Below are positions 47,990 through 60,725 of a DNA stretch of 64,000 nucleotides, in pieces. The stretch spans positions 10,602,001-10,666,000 of the forward strand of contig NC_079876.1 in assembly GCF_029227915.1 (NCBI RefSeq). The letters run 5' to 3'. A program made the translations under genes and the position numbers. Every line of letters starts with the position of its first letter. Position 1 is the first letter of the stretch. Under the pieces are notes generated by a model that did no database searches, was not told where the DNA came from, and saw only the letters and a program-made list of their open reading frames with translations. The stretch comes from Hydractinia symbiolongicarpus (taxonomy: Eukaryota > Cnidaria > Hydrozoa > Anthoathecata > Hydractiniidae).

Positions 47990-48435
47990 AAATTAAAACA
48001 ACTTGTGTTGTTGAAATTTATAATTGAATTTTAATTCGAAAAATTACAAGACACACAAATTAGCCCCAAACAAGTCTTTGGACGCGAATTGAAATAAAAC
48101 TTTCTCAAAACCTATATAGTACCCAAATAAAATGAAAGCTCGACAAAACAGGATATAGATGTCACAGTTACAAAAAAGTATGAAGCTATCCATGTTTGCT
48201 ACATTTTAACTTTCTGACTACAAAGTTGTATTGCTGAAATTTACAATGAGATTTTAATTCGAAAAATTCCAAGTCATACAAATAGTCACCGAATTTTTTA
48301 GACACGAATTGAAAAACAACTTTGCCCAAACTGATAGTACCCAAACAAAGTGATTGCACGATAAAACAGGATATAGATATCACTGTGACAAAAAATGAGA
48401 ATCCAATGTTAGCGACATTTCAACTTACAAAACCT
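47990..48435. repeat. diverged tandem duplication, ~223-bp unit
   Basis: Two copies in direct order share TTTTAATTCGAAAAATT, GACACGAATTGAAA-like, AGTACCCAAA and AAACAGGATATAGAT blocks at a constant offset of about 223 bases. Divergence is substantial, so the duplication is old. Confidence 0.7.
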
Positions 48436-51400
48436 TCTGACAGCAAAGGTTTTTGCTTTTAACGCAAAACTGTTCAGCTAAGTTTTCATGCAGCATTAAA
48501 CAATAAAAAACCCTGACGCTAATTAAAGAAGTGTGGCATAGTTCACTCTTAAGCAAAAGGGTACAGGGAACCCAGGGCAATCCTCTCTGAATAACCAGTG
48601 TTAGTATAAACGTTGCGTATGTTCTAATATACTAACGTTTTAGATATATATTTTAATAAAAATTAACATTAAGTTTTTGAATTATTAATTTCAGTGTCTC
48701 TCTTTGAAACATTTATCATAAAAGTATGGATATTAGCTACGCAAAGAAAGGCGTATTGTTTCGCTATCCCACCCTTTTAATTTTATTATCGTAAAAAAGG
48801 GCAAGCCTAAATTAAGATCCAAACGCTCGTTCAGCCAATTCTTGTAACACCGAATATCTTATTTTGAAAAGAAACACTTTCTATCTAATAGAGAGATTAT
48901 AGTACCTTGCTGTGGAATCGCAGGGTAAAAACGTTCAGCTGCAGGACCAGCCATACAACTATCATGTCTTCTATAGAAACCGTTGATAAATAAGCAAAAG
49001 ATGGACGATGTTACATGCTACAATGGCTTCAAACACACGTGGTAAGGTTGGTTAAGCATTTTCTCTCAGCTTTGTGTAGCGATGGTGGCAATGTAGGTCC
49101 TGAAGATGTGCAAACGCGTATTATCGTAGTGAATTTTTTTCAATGATTTTAACATCGCGTGGTTTTAACATAGGATATTGTGGCTTGTTATTTAAAAGCG
49201 TCTTCGTAACTTTGTGCTTATCAATTTATTCTCAATACAAAAGTCGAAGAATGTGTAAAGTCCTTTCATTGCGGCACGAAGTCACGAAAACACTAGTTTT
49301 CATTAGTAAAAGTTGAAGAGGTTATTCTAAAGTCAAATACACTAACAGCAGACAATCGTCTGTCAGAATACCACATGTCTGAAACAACTAAAGCTATCAT
49401 CAGAAGGACGCTTATTTCATTTCTGAAATATGTTTGATAAAATTTGTTATCCACATGATGATCGTTGGGTCAGTGGAAACAAACAATACATCCAGTAAAA
49501 TTGGTGCATTTTAATTGGCTGCCTAAATGATTCATGTGCCAAATTTGGTGACGAAGCAAATAATACATAAGTAAATATATATAGTGACAAATTTTATACA
49601 TCTGTTACAGCGAACAAAGTTAATTGATTTGATTAAGATTTCACATAAATTGGACACCAAAATACTAAAAAATTCTACTGGTCCTACTGGCTTAAATTAT
49701 TGTATTTTTCCGGGCGAGTTTTGCGACTATAATACCGCAATCATTCTAAGAAATTAAAAAGTTAAACAACACTGATGTAGAATTAATAAAACGTTTTCTT
49801 GCATGTGCAAATAGCCTTTTTCATGTTTACGTTGCCTATGTGAACCAGGCTTTAAAACGAGCTGTGATACGATGCACGTGTTAGCGTTAATAGTGTTAAA
49901 AAGGTTTTGGAACCAGCTTGTTTATGTCTGGGTTTTTTTTTGTATTGATGAATGAATTATTAATATATTTCATAACAAAATGACAAGAGAAAATTAAAAA
50001 CAACTTTATTAAAAGTATAACGAAACACGAATAACTTTAATTGGGGTACATGTGACGAACTAAATGTTTTAACGCATGCTTTAGGAAAAAACTACATTTC
50101 ACAAAATTGCATTTTCACTGTTATTATTTTTATTATATTTTGAAACAGGAATATAGAATGTTTGAAAGAAAGCTGATGATCACGCTACTTCTCTGCAAAA
50201 ACTGTATCCCAACTAGTCGATTTTTTTCATTTATAGAGTATTAAAGCTGAGAACGGCTTTTGAAGTTGCCCAGTCTTAATTAATAGCTAAAATAAGACGG
50301 GGGGATGAATACATCAAATATGCGTACCTAGTCACATTCTTTAGTTTGTTCGTAATAAGGAAGTTAATATAACCCATTGTGGCGTACAACATCGAAAAAA
50401 AAGCAATAAGAATATTTTATGTTGAAACTTATATAAAAATAACACTGAATAAGCACAGCCTAAAATTGCATCACTCCACCTAAATTATAAGTTTTAACAT
50501 AAAATCTCATTTTGTAAAAACTGAAATTCAATTTTATGTTAAATTTCATTTTAATTTTTAAAAAACATTTTTTCCTATGGGGAAATAACAACAATAATAA
50601 CAAAATCAGTATCTATTGTTACAAGCAATAAAAATACGATTGAAGTTGTGCAGTTTTGAAATATACATTTAGTTGTTTTTGATTTCCATCATTTCCCCCC
50701 AGGAGATACATTTCAGTCATTTCAATGCGATTTAAAGACACGCTTGAAGTATCACTTAGTGATTAAAAAGACATTTATGCTGATGTATTGTTAAAAGCAA
50801 GCTATGGAAATTGATTGAAGAATAATTTGGTTTGTCACTTTAAGAAAGTTTTTGTTATGAGACTAGTGTGTAGCGATTTTAAGTAACATTTTTTTTTATA
50901 TAAAGTGAGTGGAGACTTTGTGTTGGTTAAATAATCGCTACACAACGCTTCATATTGTTCGTCGTTGTTATATATATTTATATTTATATTATCTATTTAT
51001 TTATAATCAAAACAGTATTTTTTGAAACATTTCTTTACAAAGTAATTAAAAAAGTCCTCTGCAAGCTAAAAAAACCGTTAATTCATCGGTAGAGTCTGAC
51101 TTCTCAAGATAATATATCTAGTCTTGAAATTACTTTCATGTCTTCTATTATATACAACACCATTGAGTGTTAATTTCTTTTTTCATTCACAAGAGTTAGC
51201 ATGGATTTTAAACTTTTAACACGATCGAAAAATACAATGCTAAATCTATCTTCATTTATTGGCCCAATATTATATTATTTTGTGTTGCTAAAGCGATGTT
51301 AACATATCCACATACTTCTTTGAGATGCATGATAAGGTAGTTTTAGGGAGATTTTAATCTATTTCCGTCTTTGTGTGCTCGTACAACTATCATACATTAC

Positions 51401-51856
51401 CGCATATTAGTGATTCATTGTTTCAATTTGGATGCGAAATGCGCGAAAGGTGTGATGTCAAATATTTTTTATAGATAAAACGACACCTTTTTTTCACTGT
51501 TCTCACTTAAATTAGTTTTTCTTTCCCTTCTTTTAAATTTTGCATACTACATTCAGAAAATATTTTTTTAGACATGAAGCTGCGTGAAGCCTGTAACTTG
51601 TGATAATTATTTGACAAATGAAAGTGTTCTTAGGTATATTAAAAACTTTTTTGTGTTTGCTGACGTTTTGCAAAATTAAACGTAACTCGACAATATTAAC
51701 GACATTCCAAATAACAGCGAAAATTGAAAGAGAGATCATTATCTTTTCTTTTCATAAATCTCCGAAATCTTGATGTCAACCAAATAAAAATTAGTTGTGT
51801 TCGTAAAACTTCTCTACATATTTCTTAATATAGAAGTTCTCATTTCGTGATTAAAT

Positions 51857-52099
51857 CTACCATTCCCTACTGAATCTTCTAACGTTATTCTCAAACCCAG
51901 AACACAGGTTGTGTATATCTTCTTCAATTGTAGCAGTAATTATGAGCGGTAAATTATCGCACCTGTAAAGAAATTTAGATGTTTTGTATCCTGATAGAAA
52001 AAGATTTTCATAATAGTCTGTTACGCAAATGGTACCGCAAGTAGCGGGACCTACGCAATGTGGTATAAAAAGAACGGGCGAATTCGTGGATTTTTCCAC
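51857..52099 (-). other. open frame beside the Helitron terminus, doubtful exon
   Basis: An acceptor-like TCTTTACAG precedes CDNLPLIITATIEEDIHNLC and SGFENNVRRFSREW on the minus strand. The upstream part of the frame is clearly Helitron terminal sequence, so the frame as a whole is not a gene. The piece after the acceptor may be a captured or chance exon. Confidence 0.2.
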
Positions 52100-52113
52100 C
52101 GATCACCGACTAG
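52020..52113 (+). mobile_element. 3' terminus of a Helitron (second subfamily)
   Basis: The hairpin GTGGATTTTTCCAC at 52086-52099 is followed by CGATCACCGA and CTAG at 52110-52113, then T. The preceding CGCAAGTAGCGGGACCTACG...TATAAAAAGAACGGGCGAA matches the 13.9 kb terminus base for base at many positions. What follows on the right is unrelated sequence, so unlike the other sites this one is not tandem. Confidence 0.65.
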
Positions 52114-52114
52114 T

Positions 52115-53057
52115 AGTATTAAAATATGATACGGCTACTCCTTCTAAAGCTTCATGTCGTAAATCAAAATTATTTGACGCGAAAATTTTCACTCGTTGCA
52201 AATAAAAGTATCCACGACTTTTTTTGCGTTTCTTGCATTTTATAAATATTTTTATCAGTATGTCCATTTTCAAAGAGTTCGTTGAAAATAATACTTATGG
52301 GACAAATTCCTTCTGATTTACCAAAATTGAGGTGTACTTAACTTGTGTTCGCTTAGAACGCCAATTTCTAAAATAATAAAATTTTTATAATTATTCGATG
52401 TATTTTCACAGAGAATTTGATTAGAACACCTTCTCCACTGTGTTATACTCTACTTAGACTTTTTCGCCAAGAAGTTAGAGCACTCAAGTTTCAGAAATTA
52501 TGAATTTGGAATAGAAAAAGGAAATTTTAACTTCTTCAGAAAGTAAAGAATTCCTGGATATTACATGCTTATCACGTGTAAAACTTCTCCCTGACAAATT
52601 GTCATTTTAACTGTAAACTGCTCTTTGGAAAGTTTTGATAAAACAGTTTCTGTATGAGATAGAAAACTGTTTCTTCTGCTTACATTTTCAAACAAAATTA
52701 CAACATTCGAATTAATCTTAGTTCACCAGAATTTTTCTTTTCGTTTCATTGAAATTAGTTTTTAAATACTATTCCCAAAATGATTTTTTAATTCACTAGG
52801 GCATCAAGTAATTAGGAAACTCGGGTAATTATTCTATAAAAACTAATCCACGGTCACATTAGTTATTTCAATTTTTTTTAACTTACTTTCACTGTAGAAT
52901 TTCACTTGTATTGATCTTTGCTCACATAAAAATCTTTTTAAATGTAAATTTAAAGTAGAATTATGTAGATCTTATCTTCGCTTTTAGACATAACTTTAAC
53001 TGAAAGAAGTATTAACTGGAAGATTTGTATCAAATAATTGTCGCTGTGTGTGGAAAC
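52115..53057. other. upstream region of the Kir channel gene
   Basis: No coding exon. A CGCTTTTAG acceptor-like sequence at about 52988 may end a leader intron before the Kir start codon. Confidence 0.4.
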
Positions 53058-54473
53058 ATGGTAAAAAATACATTAATTTGCGGTGAAAATAAATGTTTCG
53101 CGAACCAAGACAAAGCCTTCAGAGATGAAGAAGCGAGTATCAAACAAATACGCAACACTTTCGGAGCAGAAGAAGAATGTTACACAAATGCTCACATCAG
53201 AAATGATAGTTGCGTGAGCGAGAATCGACTCAAAAACATAGAAGGAGTGAGAGAACTACTCGCCTATAAACGACAACGACTCCTTTCGATGGATTCGTTT
53301 GAATCAAACGTTTCGATTAGCTCAAAATCGAAACGACTCGTAACGAAAGACGGTTTTGTCGATATAAAATACGTGAATATTCCTGGATTAAACTCGCGAT
53401 ATTTAAAGGACATCTTTCATACACTGATGGATTTAAAATGGCGTTACATCAGCTTGATGTTCACACTCAGTTTTCTTATTTCTTGGGTAATTTTTGGAAC
53501 AGTTTGGTATATAATATTTTACATTCATGACAATCAGACTTGTATTGACAATGTTGACTCATGGGTCAGCGCGTTTTTATTTTCCATAGAAACACAAACC
53601 ACAATCGGTTACGGTGGCCGTGCAGTTACACCGAACTGTCCCGAAGGTGTTCTACTTCTGGTCATTCAGACTATCATCGGCATGTTTATTAACTGTGCTA
53701 TGCTTGGACTTTTATTCGCAAAATTATCTCGACCCAAAAATCGCGGCAAGACGACAATGTTTTCAAAACGTGCCGTCATAACCCTTCGCGACGGTAATTT
53801 ATGTATGATGTTCCGCTACGTGGATTTGCGACACCGCCGTCTTCTGGATACAAATATGCGTGCTGTTATTATCAGACCTAAACTCACAGAAGAAGGTGAG
53901 TTTATACCTATCGATATGGCCGACCTGAAATTGACGATCGATCTTCAAAAATTCGAATATACGATGAGATTATTCCCGCTATTCCCTATCACTGTCATTC
54001 ATGTGATTGATGAAAACAGCCCGTTTTACAGCATGTCTAAAGTTCAACTTGATCAAGCTGAGTTTGAAGTTATTCCGATTCTAGAAGGAACCGTGCCAAC
54101 AACGGGTAACTCTACTCAAGCTCTTACTTCCTACCGGCCAACGGAAATCTTATGGGGACACCGGTTTAAACCTGTATTTACTGGAATTCACATTGGACAG
54201 AATATAAACCGGATTGATTTAAGCACATTACATGATACATATAAAGAGTTGAACACGCCGGATTGTTCTGCGGAAATCTTTGAGAAAACCAGGTATTTGG
54301 ACGATTGTTCAAGCGTATCTGAGTCACATGGTTACCAGAGTGGTCCCTCATCAACTCTGTCAGTAAACGAACGAGTTTTAAGACGTTTTTCAAGTAACCC
54401 AATAGATGTATGTATAGACATGCCAACAGAAATTATTCAAGAGTTTCCTGTTTTGAAGGAGACAACGACTTAA
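53058..54473 (+). CDS. inward-rectifier potassium channel (Kir family), single coding exon
   Basis: From the ATG at 53058 (chosen over an upstream in-frame TTG) the protein has 471 residues, slightly longer than the 380-430 common in vertebrate Kir proteins. It forms a tetrameric K+ channel in the plasma membrane. Landmarks: slide helix and TM1 (HTLMDLKWRY, ISLMFTLSFLISWVIFGTVW, 121-157); pore helix and selectivity filter TIGYG at 182-186; conserved extracellular cysteines C162 and C194; TM2 at about 197-222; then RPKNRGKTTMFSKRAVITLR, the PIP2-binding region and start of the cytosolic beta-sandwich. The TM2 site that sets rectification (Asp in Kir2.1, Asn in Kir1.1) appears to be Asn212. The N-terminal 95 residues are long and the C-terminal tail is Ser-rich. 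AATAAA lies at 54723. Confidence 0.95.
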   Translation: MVKNTLICGENKCFANQDKAFRDEEASIKQIRNTFGAEEECYTNAHIRNDSCVSENRLKNIEGVRELLAYKRQRLLSMDSFESNVSISSKSKRLVTKDGFVDIKYVNIPGLNSRYLKDIFHTLMDLKWRYISLMFTLSFLISWVIFGTVWYIIFYIHDNQTCIDNVDSWVSAFLFSIETQTTIGYGGRAVTPNCPEGVLLLVIQTIIGMFINCAMLGLLFAKLSRPKNRGKTTMFSKRAVITLRDGNLCMMFRYVDLRHRRLLDTNMRAVIIRPKLTEEGEFIPIDMADLKLTIDLQKFEYTMRLFPLFPITVIHVIDENSPFYSMSKVQLDQAEFEVIPILEGTVPTTGNSTQALTSYRPTEILWGHRFKPVFTGIHIGQNINRIDLSTLHDTYKELNTPDCSAEIFEKTRYLDDCSSVSESHGYQSGPSSTLSVNERVLRRFSSNPIDVCIDMPTEIIQEFPVLKETTT

Positions 54474-54722
54474 AAATTTTTCACGTGTTTTATATGTTGT
54501 GAAAACGAAGACAAACAGTTACCAATGCTACAATAATTATAATGTCTGACCTAATGATATTTAGCTTTCACAATAATTTCTAAGACTTGGTCACTTGGAA
54601 TCGTAGGTATTCATTAAAAATTTTTGTTCAGTTTTTGAATTTATAAGAAATGTCTATTTTAAATTTTTGTCATTTTATTGTATAAAAGGGATGCTCAACA
54701 TTATGTTTTAAATTTGATAACA

Positions 54723-54728
54723 AATAAA
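54723..54728 (+). promoter_or_regulatory. polyadenylation signal of the Kir gene
   Basis: AATAAA 250 bases after the stop codon, followed by a T-rich region. A second AATAAA at about 54900 could serve as an alternative. Confidence 0.45.
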
Positions 54729-54734
54729 GCAGTT

Positions 54735-57700
54735 CAATCTAAACGTGTACTAGCCTCGTTTTGACATAGTTAACACAATTGAAAATATTTAGAACTTTCT
54801 GTTGAGTTTCAGTCCAGAAATGCAGAAACCGTATAGTTTTTTATTCGCAACATACTCACTTTTTTTGTGGTGTTTTCACTATTTTATTCTGTGTATTGAA
54901 ATAAACATTTTATCAACCAAGCTGTGTGTTTCTTTATCTTCAACAAAATATTTACTTAAATATTTCATTTGTACATAATTCATATGGGTAGCCCATTAAA
55001 CTTCAAATCTAAGAATTAGGAATAAGGATTAATTAATAGTAGAATGATATATCCCTAAGCGAACAGCTCATGTGATGTTTGAATATTTCACACCGTGAAA
55101 CATTGATTTTATTTAGTTTTTGGAGATCAAAGGTATTTGTTGTCTACAATCTTCACTGAAAAATAAATAAAATAGGCTAAATGTTTTCAATGAAAAATAT
55201 CTATCCTGAACTCGGTTATTCCAGGTATACTTCATGCGAGGTAATAAATTTGTACCATAGTTGTTTCTTTCTTGTGTATACATCTTTGCATATTTTTTGA
55301 AACCAGTAAATTTATATTCTGGGCAGCCATATTAGATATACGAGATAAATACCCTTAAACAATTCAAACAAAAGTTTGTGCTCACATACTGTAATTGTTG
55401 TTGCGAAAGAATGTAGGAGCAGGAGCGCATGTGTATGTACTGTATGGATTGATCATTACCGCTATAACTGCTAAGCGAGAAATAACAAAAAAGTTTGCAC
55501 CATATTCAAGACGTGACCTAAGATCAAGAAAATATAACCTGAAGTAAACCATGGATTATTATTCTGGTTTGTTTCATTTCCCAGTTGCAAATAAAACGTT
55601 TGTTAAAAGTGCAAGCGTTATTGTTCCATTCTGCCTTCCATTTTACTTCCTATTCCTTGTCTGAAAATAATAGGATTTATTTCTTACTTAGTTTTTCGTT
55701 GCACATATCAGGCTGCAAAAGTTTTCGTTTGGAAAGTCAACTTTGAAAACCAGAAAAAAGCGCGAAAATAGAGAAAGTAAAAGAATAGACAAAATTTAGT
55801 TGCTTTATTGAATCATGTTAATAGAATGTTAAGTGAGCATAAAAAATAAACGTTGGTGATTTAACGAGCCCGTGTCTTTTAAATGTGGCCGCTTTTTTAT
55901 AAACAACACAAAATTTTGATTAAAACGTGATGTTGATTAAGTTATGCATTTCACAGACTTGTTTACTTATTTGCTAGTTGGTAAATTAACTTGGAAGACC
56001 AAATTCACGAGACTGATTGATCAGTTCAACAGGTGCGCCAATTAAAATTAAACTTTGACTACAGTTCTAACATGGTTTTTAGGAGAAGAAATTAGGCTCT
56101 TGTTTTCACTGTGGTGAATCTCGGGCATTCCAAATGCAGAATGATGCTTTCATGGTGATGACGCCAAACCTGCGGCTGATTTCGTTGTGATCTATCATAT
56201 TAAGGAGTTACCATTACAGATGTACCTTAATAAGGAAAAGTTTGCGCAAGAAAAAATGGCGGAACTAAAAATTTCGAATTAGTGATACAATCATGAGATT
56301 GCAATGATTGAAAAAAAATTTTGATGCAAATAATTGAGGGGTTTTCCCTATAACAAAACAATGGCAGAAAAAACTCGCCTTTTTATTGAAATCAACAAAA
56401 TTAGATTGCAAATTTTATTTTATCATTTCTTGTAATTGCAGACAAAAAGATTGCGGAAGAAAGGAAATTGCGAATTTTGACCAAAATCCGCATTTTTGTC
56501 TTCTATCTTTCCTTAAGGTAGTTCTTATTTCTGCTTCTGCCGTTTATACTGCCTTTTCCACTTTCGACAAACCAGCTTTTAAAACAGGTGCTCTATTGGA
56601 GACAAAAGGGTCCTTGCAATGTTCACTTTTTTTTTTTAAAAAAATTTGTAATTGCAGAGTCTTAATTGGCTTGGACAACGAGAAAACGAACTGGGATGAA
56701 TAAATTGATGGAATATATAGAGAAAAGTCGGTTAGAGAAGACGAGTAGATACAGAAAACAGATCTACCTCTTACAAAAATTATGCTCCTTGACTTACGAA
56801 TACATAAACTCATGTTTGCCCATTTTGAAGAAGTAACGCACCTGGTAAGGAGACCTTCAACTCCGGAGAAAGAATATGGTATATCCATATCCATAAAAGC
56901 TCTAACTAAAGGCAGGGGCACGTTTTCAGATGTAAAAAATTCTTGCGCGCGCTGCAAGAGTGTATTTAAGAACGACTTTAATAGCAGTAAGGAACAATAT
57001 AATTGGGAGTGTGCGTACAAAAATTACCGCAGATGTGCCTGTTGCTCGGTGCAGACAAAAAACGATTTGTTATAGAAAGAAACATAGTACGACTTAGCTC
57101 TGAGAAACTCAATGCCTTTCTCGCGCAAATAAAAAGGAATTTGTGAGGAATTGCAGCATTTGCTAGTTTTATCTTATTTGCACGGGTCCTCTTTAAGCAC
57201 AGGTCATACCATAGACGTGTTTACCCAACACCCAGGAACCTTTTTTATAAAGAAGGTTCCTAGGTGTAAATACAACCTTTTTGAATCGACGTATTTATGA
57301 ATTTTTTATTATGAATTATAAAAGCCTCTAATCGCCGTGACACAAGACTAAATAAAATCTTCTCTTCGACATGTAGTTGTGAAATAGCTCAAAAGTCTTT
57401 ATTATTACACTCGACAGGAGTTTTTGATTTGGGAATATATAAACTTCCCCAGCGCAACGCAATTGAATAGGGGTGACGCAATTTTTGAAACAACACGTAA
57501 TAACATTAAACGTTATTTACATTAAGACATTTATCATAAACTTAATAAGACATTGCGTTTATGCTTATAGAAGAAGCTTTTCGCCGAGTGATAAGAGTCT
57601 TCAGAAATCATGATATTTGAAAAGTGATACTATAAATGACTTTAAAAAAATATGAATCAGTTCACATTTTGTGCGACAGTATCGAAGTTTAATCACATTA

Positions 57701-57758
57701 TTTAAATAACTGTTTCTAATGTCATCACATTAGGAAGGATAAATAATTTCTTATAATA
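54735..57758. other. intergenic, no gene recognised
   Basis: Open frames on both strands at 56.4-57.1 kb have no recognisable motif and overlap each other. The palindrome at 57228-57268 is listed separately. Confidence 0.4.
57228..57268. repeat. imperfect palindrome
   Basis: ACACCCAGGAACCTT and AAGGTTCCTAGGTGT form arms of 15 bases with a single mismatch, around a TTTTATAAAG centre. No associated gene or T-run. Confidence 0.65.
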
Positions 57759-58600
57759 TCAGTGAATAATTTCTAACAGAAAAAAATCATTTACAAAGTA
57801 CTCTTCTTCTTTTAATTTGACGTAAGTACTACTTTGATACTCCTGCATGTTTTTAGAACAGCGTAATTTAGTTGTTTTGCCAAATCTATTTATCAAACAT
57901 ACATCCTTTATTCCGTTACCAGCCACATCTATACATTCGTATTGCACCTTCAAATAGTACTTACGATCACCAATTTTAATGTTGTTATAAAAATCAGTCA
58001 AATCAGAATATCGATATTTAATGTACACGCGATTTTTTACCTAGACAATATTATTTTCGTTTCCAAAACGTTCAATGTTTCTCCCTTGAAAACATTTCAA
58101 GTAATTACAAAATTGCTCTCTTTTTGAAATTTGTTGAAAGTTCGCAACTTTGGAACTTCGTTTCAATGTTTCAATAACACTATTCCAATATGTTAATGGC
58201 AAAGTCACTTTGCCTTTTAAACTTTGCGAAACACCAGATATAATCGCTAATTCCTGTGAGGTCCATTCTTCAGATCTTTTTTTGTGTGAAATGTTATATT
58301 CATCAACAATAGAATCTAATGCATTGTCATGAGTACCAAATGTTTCTGTGCATAAGATAACTAAATCTTTTTCTCTTTCATTTTCAAGCCTGCAATCTTC
58401 AATTTGCTTCCCCAATGCTCCATCCTTTTCACACCCTTTAAGTTTTTTAGAAAAACTTTCAGTTAATTCATCTGGAGTAAGACATGTTAATGTTTAAAAT
58501 TTTTGTTCAATATTTCTTAACTTTTGATGACATTTTCATATTATTCCTTGCATTCATTCAGTTTGTTCTCAGTCACTTCAGCTTTGAAGTTATTTGAATT
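57759..58600 (-). pseudogene. dead paralog of the neighbouring TRAF-type gene
   Basis: The minus strand reads TCLTPDELTESFSKKLKGCE, then ...EEWTSQELAIISGVSQSLKG..., ...VTLPLTYWNSVIETLKRSSK..., ...VYIKYRYSDLTDF... and ends EYFVNDFFLLEIIH. Each piece aligns with the last exon of the gene at 60726-61748 (TCLTPDELTG; SSRELSSLSGASETVKSGLA; LPVTYWDIFMDTL; VYVRCKYSDVAG; KYIVNDWFLLEIMY). An in-frame TAG at 58041 interrupts the frame, and upstream the CAA of the live copy has become TAA near 58495. Coiled-coil sequence further upstream is recognisable only as DNA. No zinc-finger exons were found nearby. The copy lies about 3 kb downstream of the live one, in the same orientation. Confidence 0.75.
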
Positions 58601-60725
58601 AAGCACATGCTAGTTCTGTTGCTTTTGCAGAACAAACTTAACTGTGTCCATACCTCATCCGTCTGTAACAGGAAAAGTAAAATATATCTCCTAGAATTTT
58701 CTTCTATGTTATCAAATTGTTATTAAACTTGTCAAACAATTTTTTTTACCTTTTTTATTATCTTGAAATAAGCCACGCGATAAAATTTTATTATTGCTTT
58801 GCTCTGGAGAGATTCAAATTTATTCCAAAATCATCCCTTGGGATCAAAAATGACGTCACATTTGTTAAAAAGTTTCTTATTTTAACGTTAGATAAAAACA
58901 TCTGTTTTCGTGGCTACATTTTTATCTGCAAAATTTTTAAATTTAATTTTGTATGTGAACTTTAACTTACAACAGTGCTACATTTTGTTTTAACAAAATA
59001 TTTATTCTAGCTGAAAAAAATGAAAAAAACGCCAGCCTCAAGGAAGGTTTATCAATACTTTCCATGTACATGTATTCACCAATGTTGATCTTCATAATTT
59101 GTCATCTCATTTACTGTTTTCAGCATAAAATGGATTAAAAAAATAGCACTTGCACCATGGAGATTAAGGTTGTTTTTGATCATCACCACCATCCTCTGTT
59201 CTATTTATGCCCTATCTGCTTGCATTACACTATATTTTCATATTCTTAACACATGAATATGTTAACCCAATCATACCGCAACATCATAAAATATTCCATA
59301 CATACCAGAATATACCAACATAATACAGTAAAGATTAAAGTGAATTGCAGCTCCACAAAAGGGTGGTTAAAAATAAAAAACAAGTAAAACTTCCAAAACA
59401 GAAGTATAATTGATAATACCATGAGTCAAAATAACCAAAAAAATAATTCCAGGATAACACTGTCAACTGGCAAGAACATATTAAAAATGACCGTCGACAT
59501 ATATAAATAGCTAATACATGAAAATCATACCATAACACTTAATAAAAAAGACTGTTAAATTTACAATTTACTACTAGCACAATTTACTTGAACGACAAAA
59601 ACAAACAAGCATGGACCTGACAATTTAGTTGCATAATTGCTTCTACAAACTGCCCTTTGTAACAAACCTTATCTATTTAAGAATCCATATATAATATATA
59701 GAATATGAAGCCTGTATCAAATAGTATGGTTGATATAGCTCATTTAACACGGCTTCGATGGAGGCTCAAACTAACCTTATTAGCAAAGTGACAGCCGGGT
59801 TGTTTTAAATATCTTTTTTTGTACTCACTGTTATAACCTGAAATTTTGTGACTTTTCCTAACTTTGCAATTCTAAAATTAGTTTTTGAATTTTCCAGCGG
59901 TTAGCCAGTCGTGAATAGGGGGTAAAATATCTGAAGTAAATATTCATATATGCAAAAATTAAAGTTTTTTTTATAAAATTAATGTTTTTTATAATTACGT
60001 TATTTTTGTACATATTACAGGTACTTTCACTATTTAAATCATAGCGTACTTTAACTGCGACATTTTTCATTATTACCTAAAAAATTCAATTATATTTTGT
60101 CTTTCCTTACGTCACAACAGGGGGCAATTACGTAATTACACCAAAATTAAAAGTCAATCCTATCCCCATGATGATGAATTACCAGTGTGACAAGTAATCT
60201 ATAAAAATGTGACCGCAAGCACTTTCGCATGTTTAATTAAACAATTTCATATAATTCATAGCGATATAGAAATTTACAAAAACATTGTGATTACACTGAA
60301 AACAAAGCTACAAGCATAGTACAAAAAAAATTACCTACTTAAAAGAGTTACAATATAAATGTAATACTAATTTTAATAGACAGATCAATACTTTAAATTT
60401 AATTCTACTGCATCCTGTGCTATTTAGCCAGAAACAAATTAAGAATCGAAACTTTAGACTTTCAAGTCAATACGATTACTAAATACATTTTTATAATCAC
60501 GTGGTACCCGCACTGAGCAATAGCGAGTTTATTCTATACAAAGCTTTGTCAAATCCTTTCCCATATTTAAAAACATTATTACTTACAAGAAATAATACAA
60601 CGATATATATAAAAGTATTACGTAATAAAAAAACAGCAAAAATATCATGTTAATATACAGAAACAACACATAACAAAAGTTTTTTTTTTAAATTGTTACT
60701 CATCATGTCACAATAGTTAAAAATA
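58601..60725. other. spacer between the TRAF-type gene and its dead copy
   Basis: AT-rich, no convincing exon. The left part may hold further decayed coding sequence of the pseudogene. Confidence 0.4.

Larger units (their letters stand above)
44011..51856. other. long gene-poor region
   Basis: No convincing exon on either strand. It contains a GCC-rich MITE-like relic near 44205-44285 (AATAAACGCCGGTCTCGAATAAATGCC), a short TA repeat at 44647-44669, the palindrome at 45709-45766 and the tandem duplication at 47990-48435. Confidence 0.4.

Noticed and set aside
56386-57075. Overlapping frames on both strands with cysteine-containing segments
   Set aside because: No domain recognised, no splice signals at the edges, and each frame is the shadow of the other.
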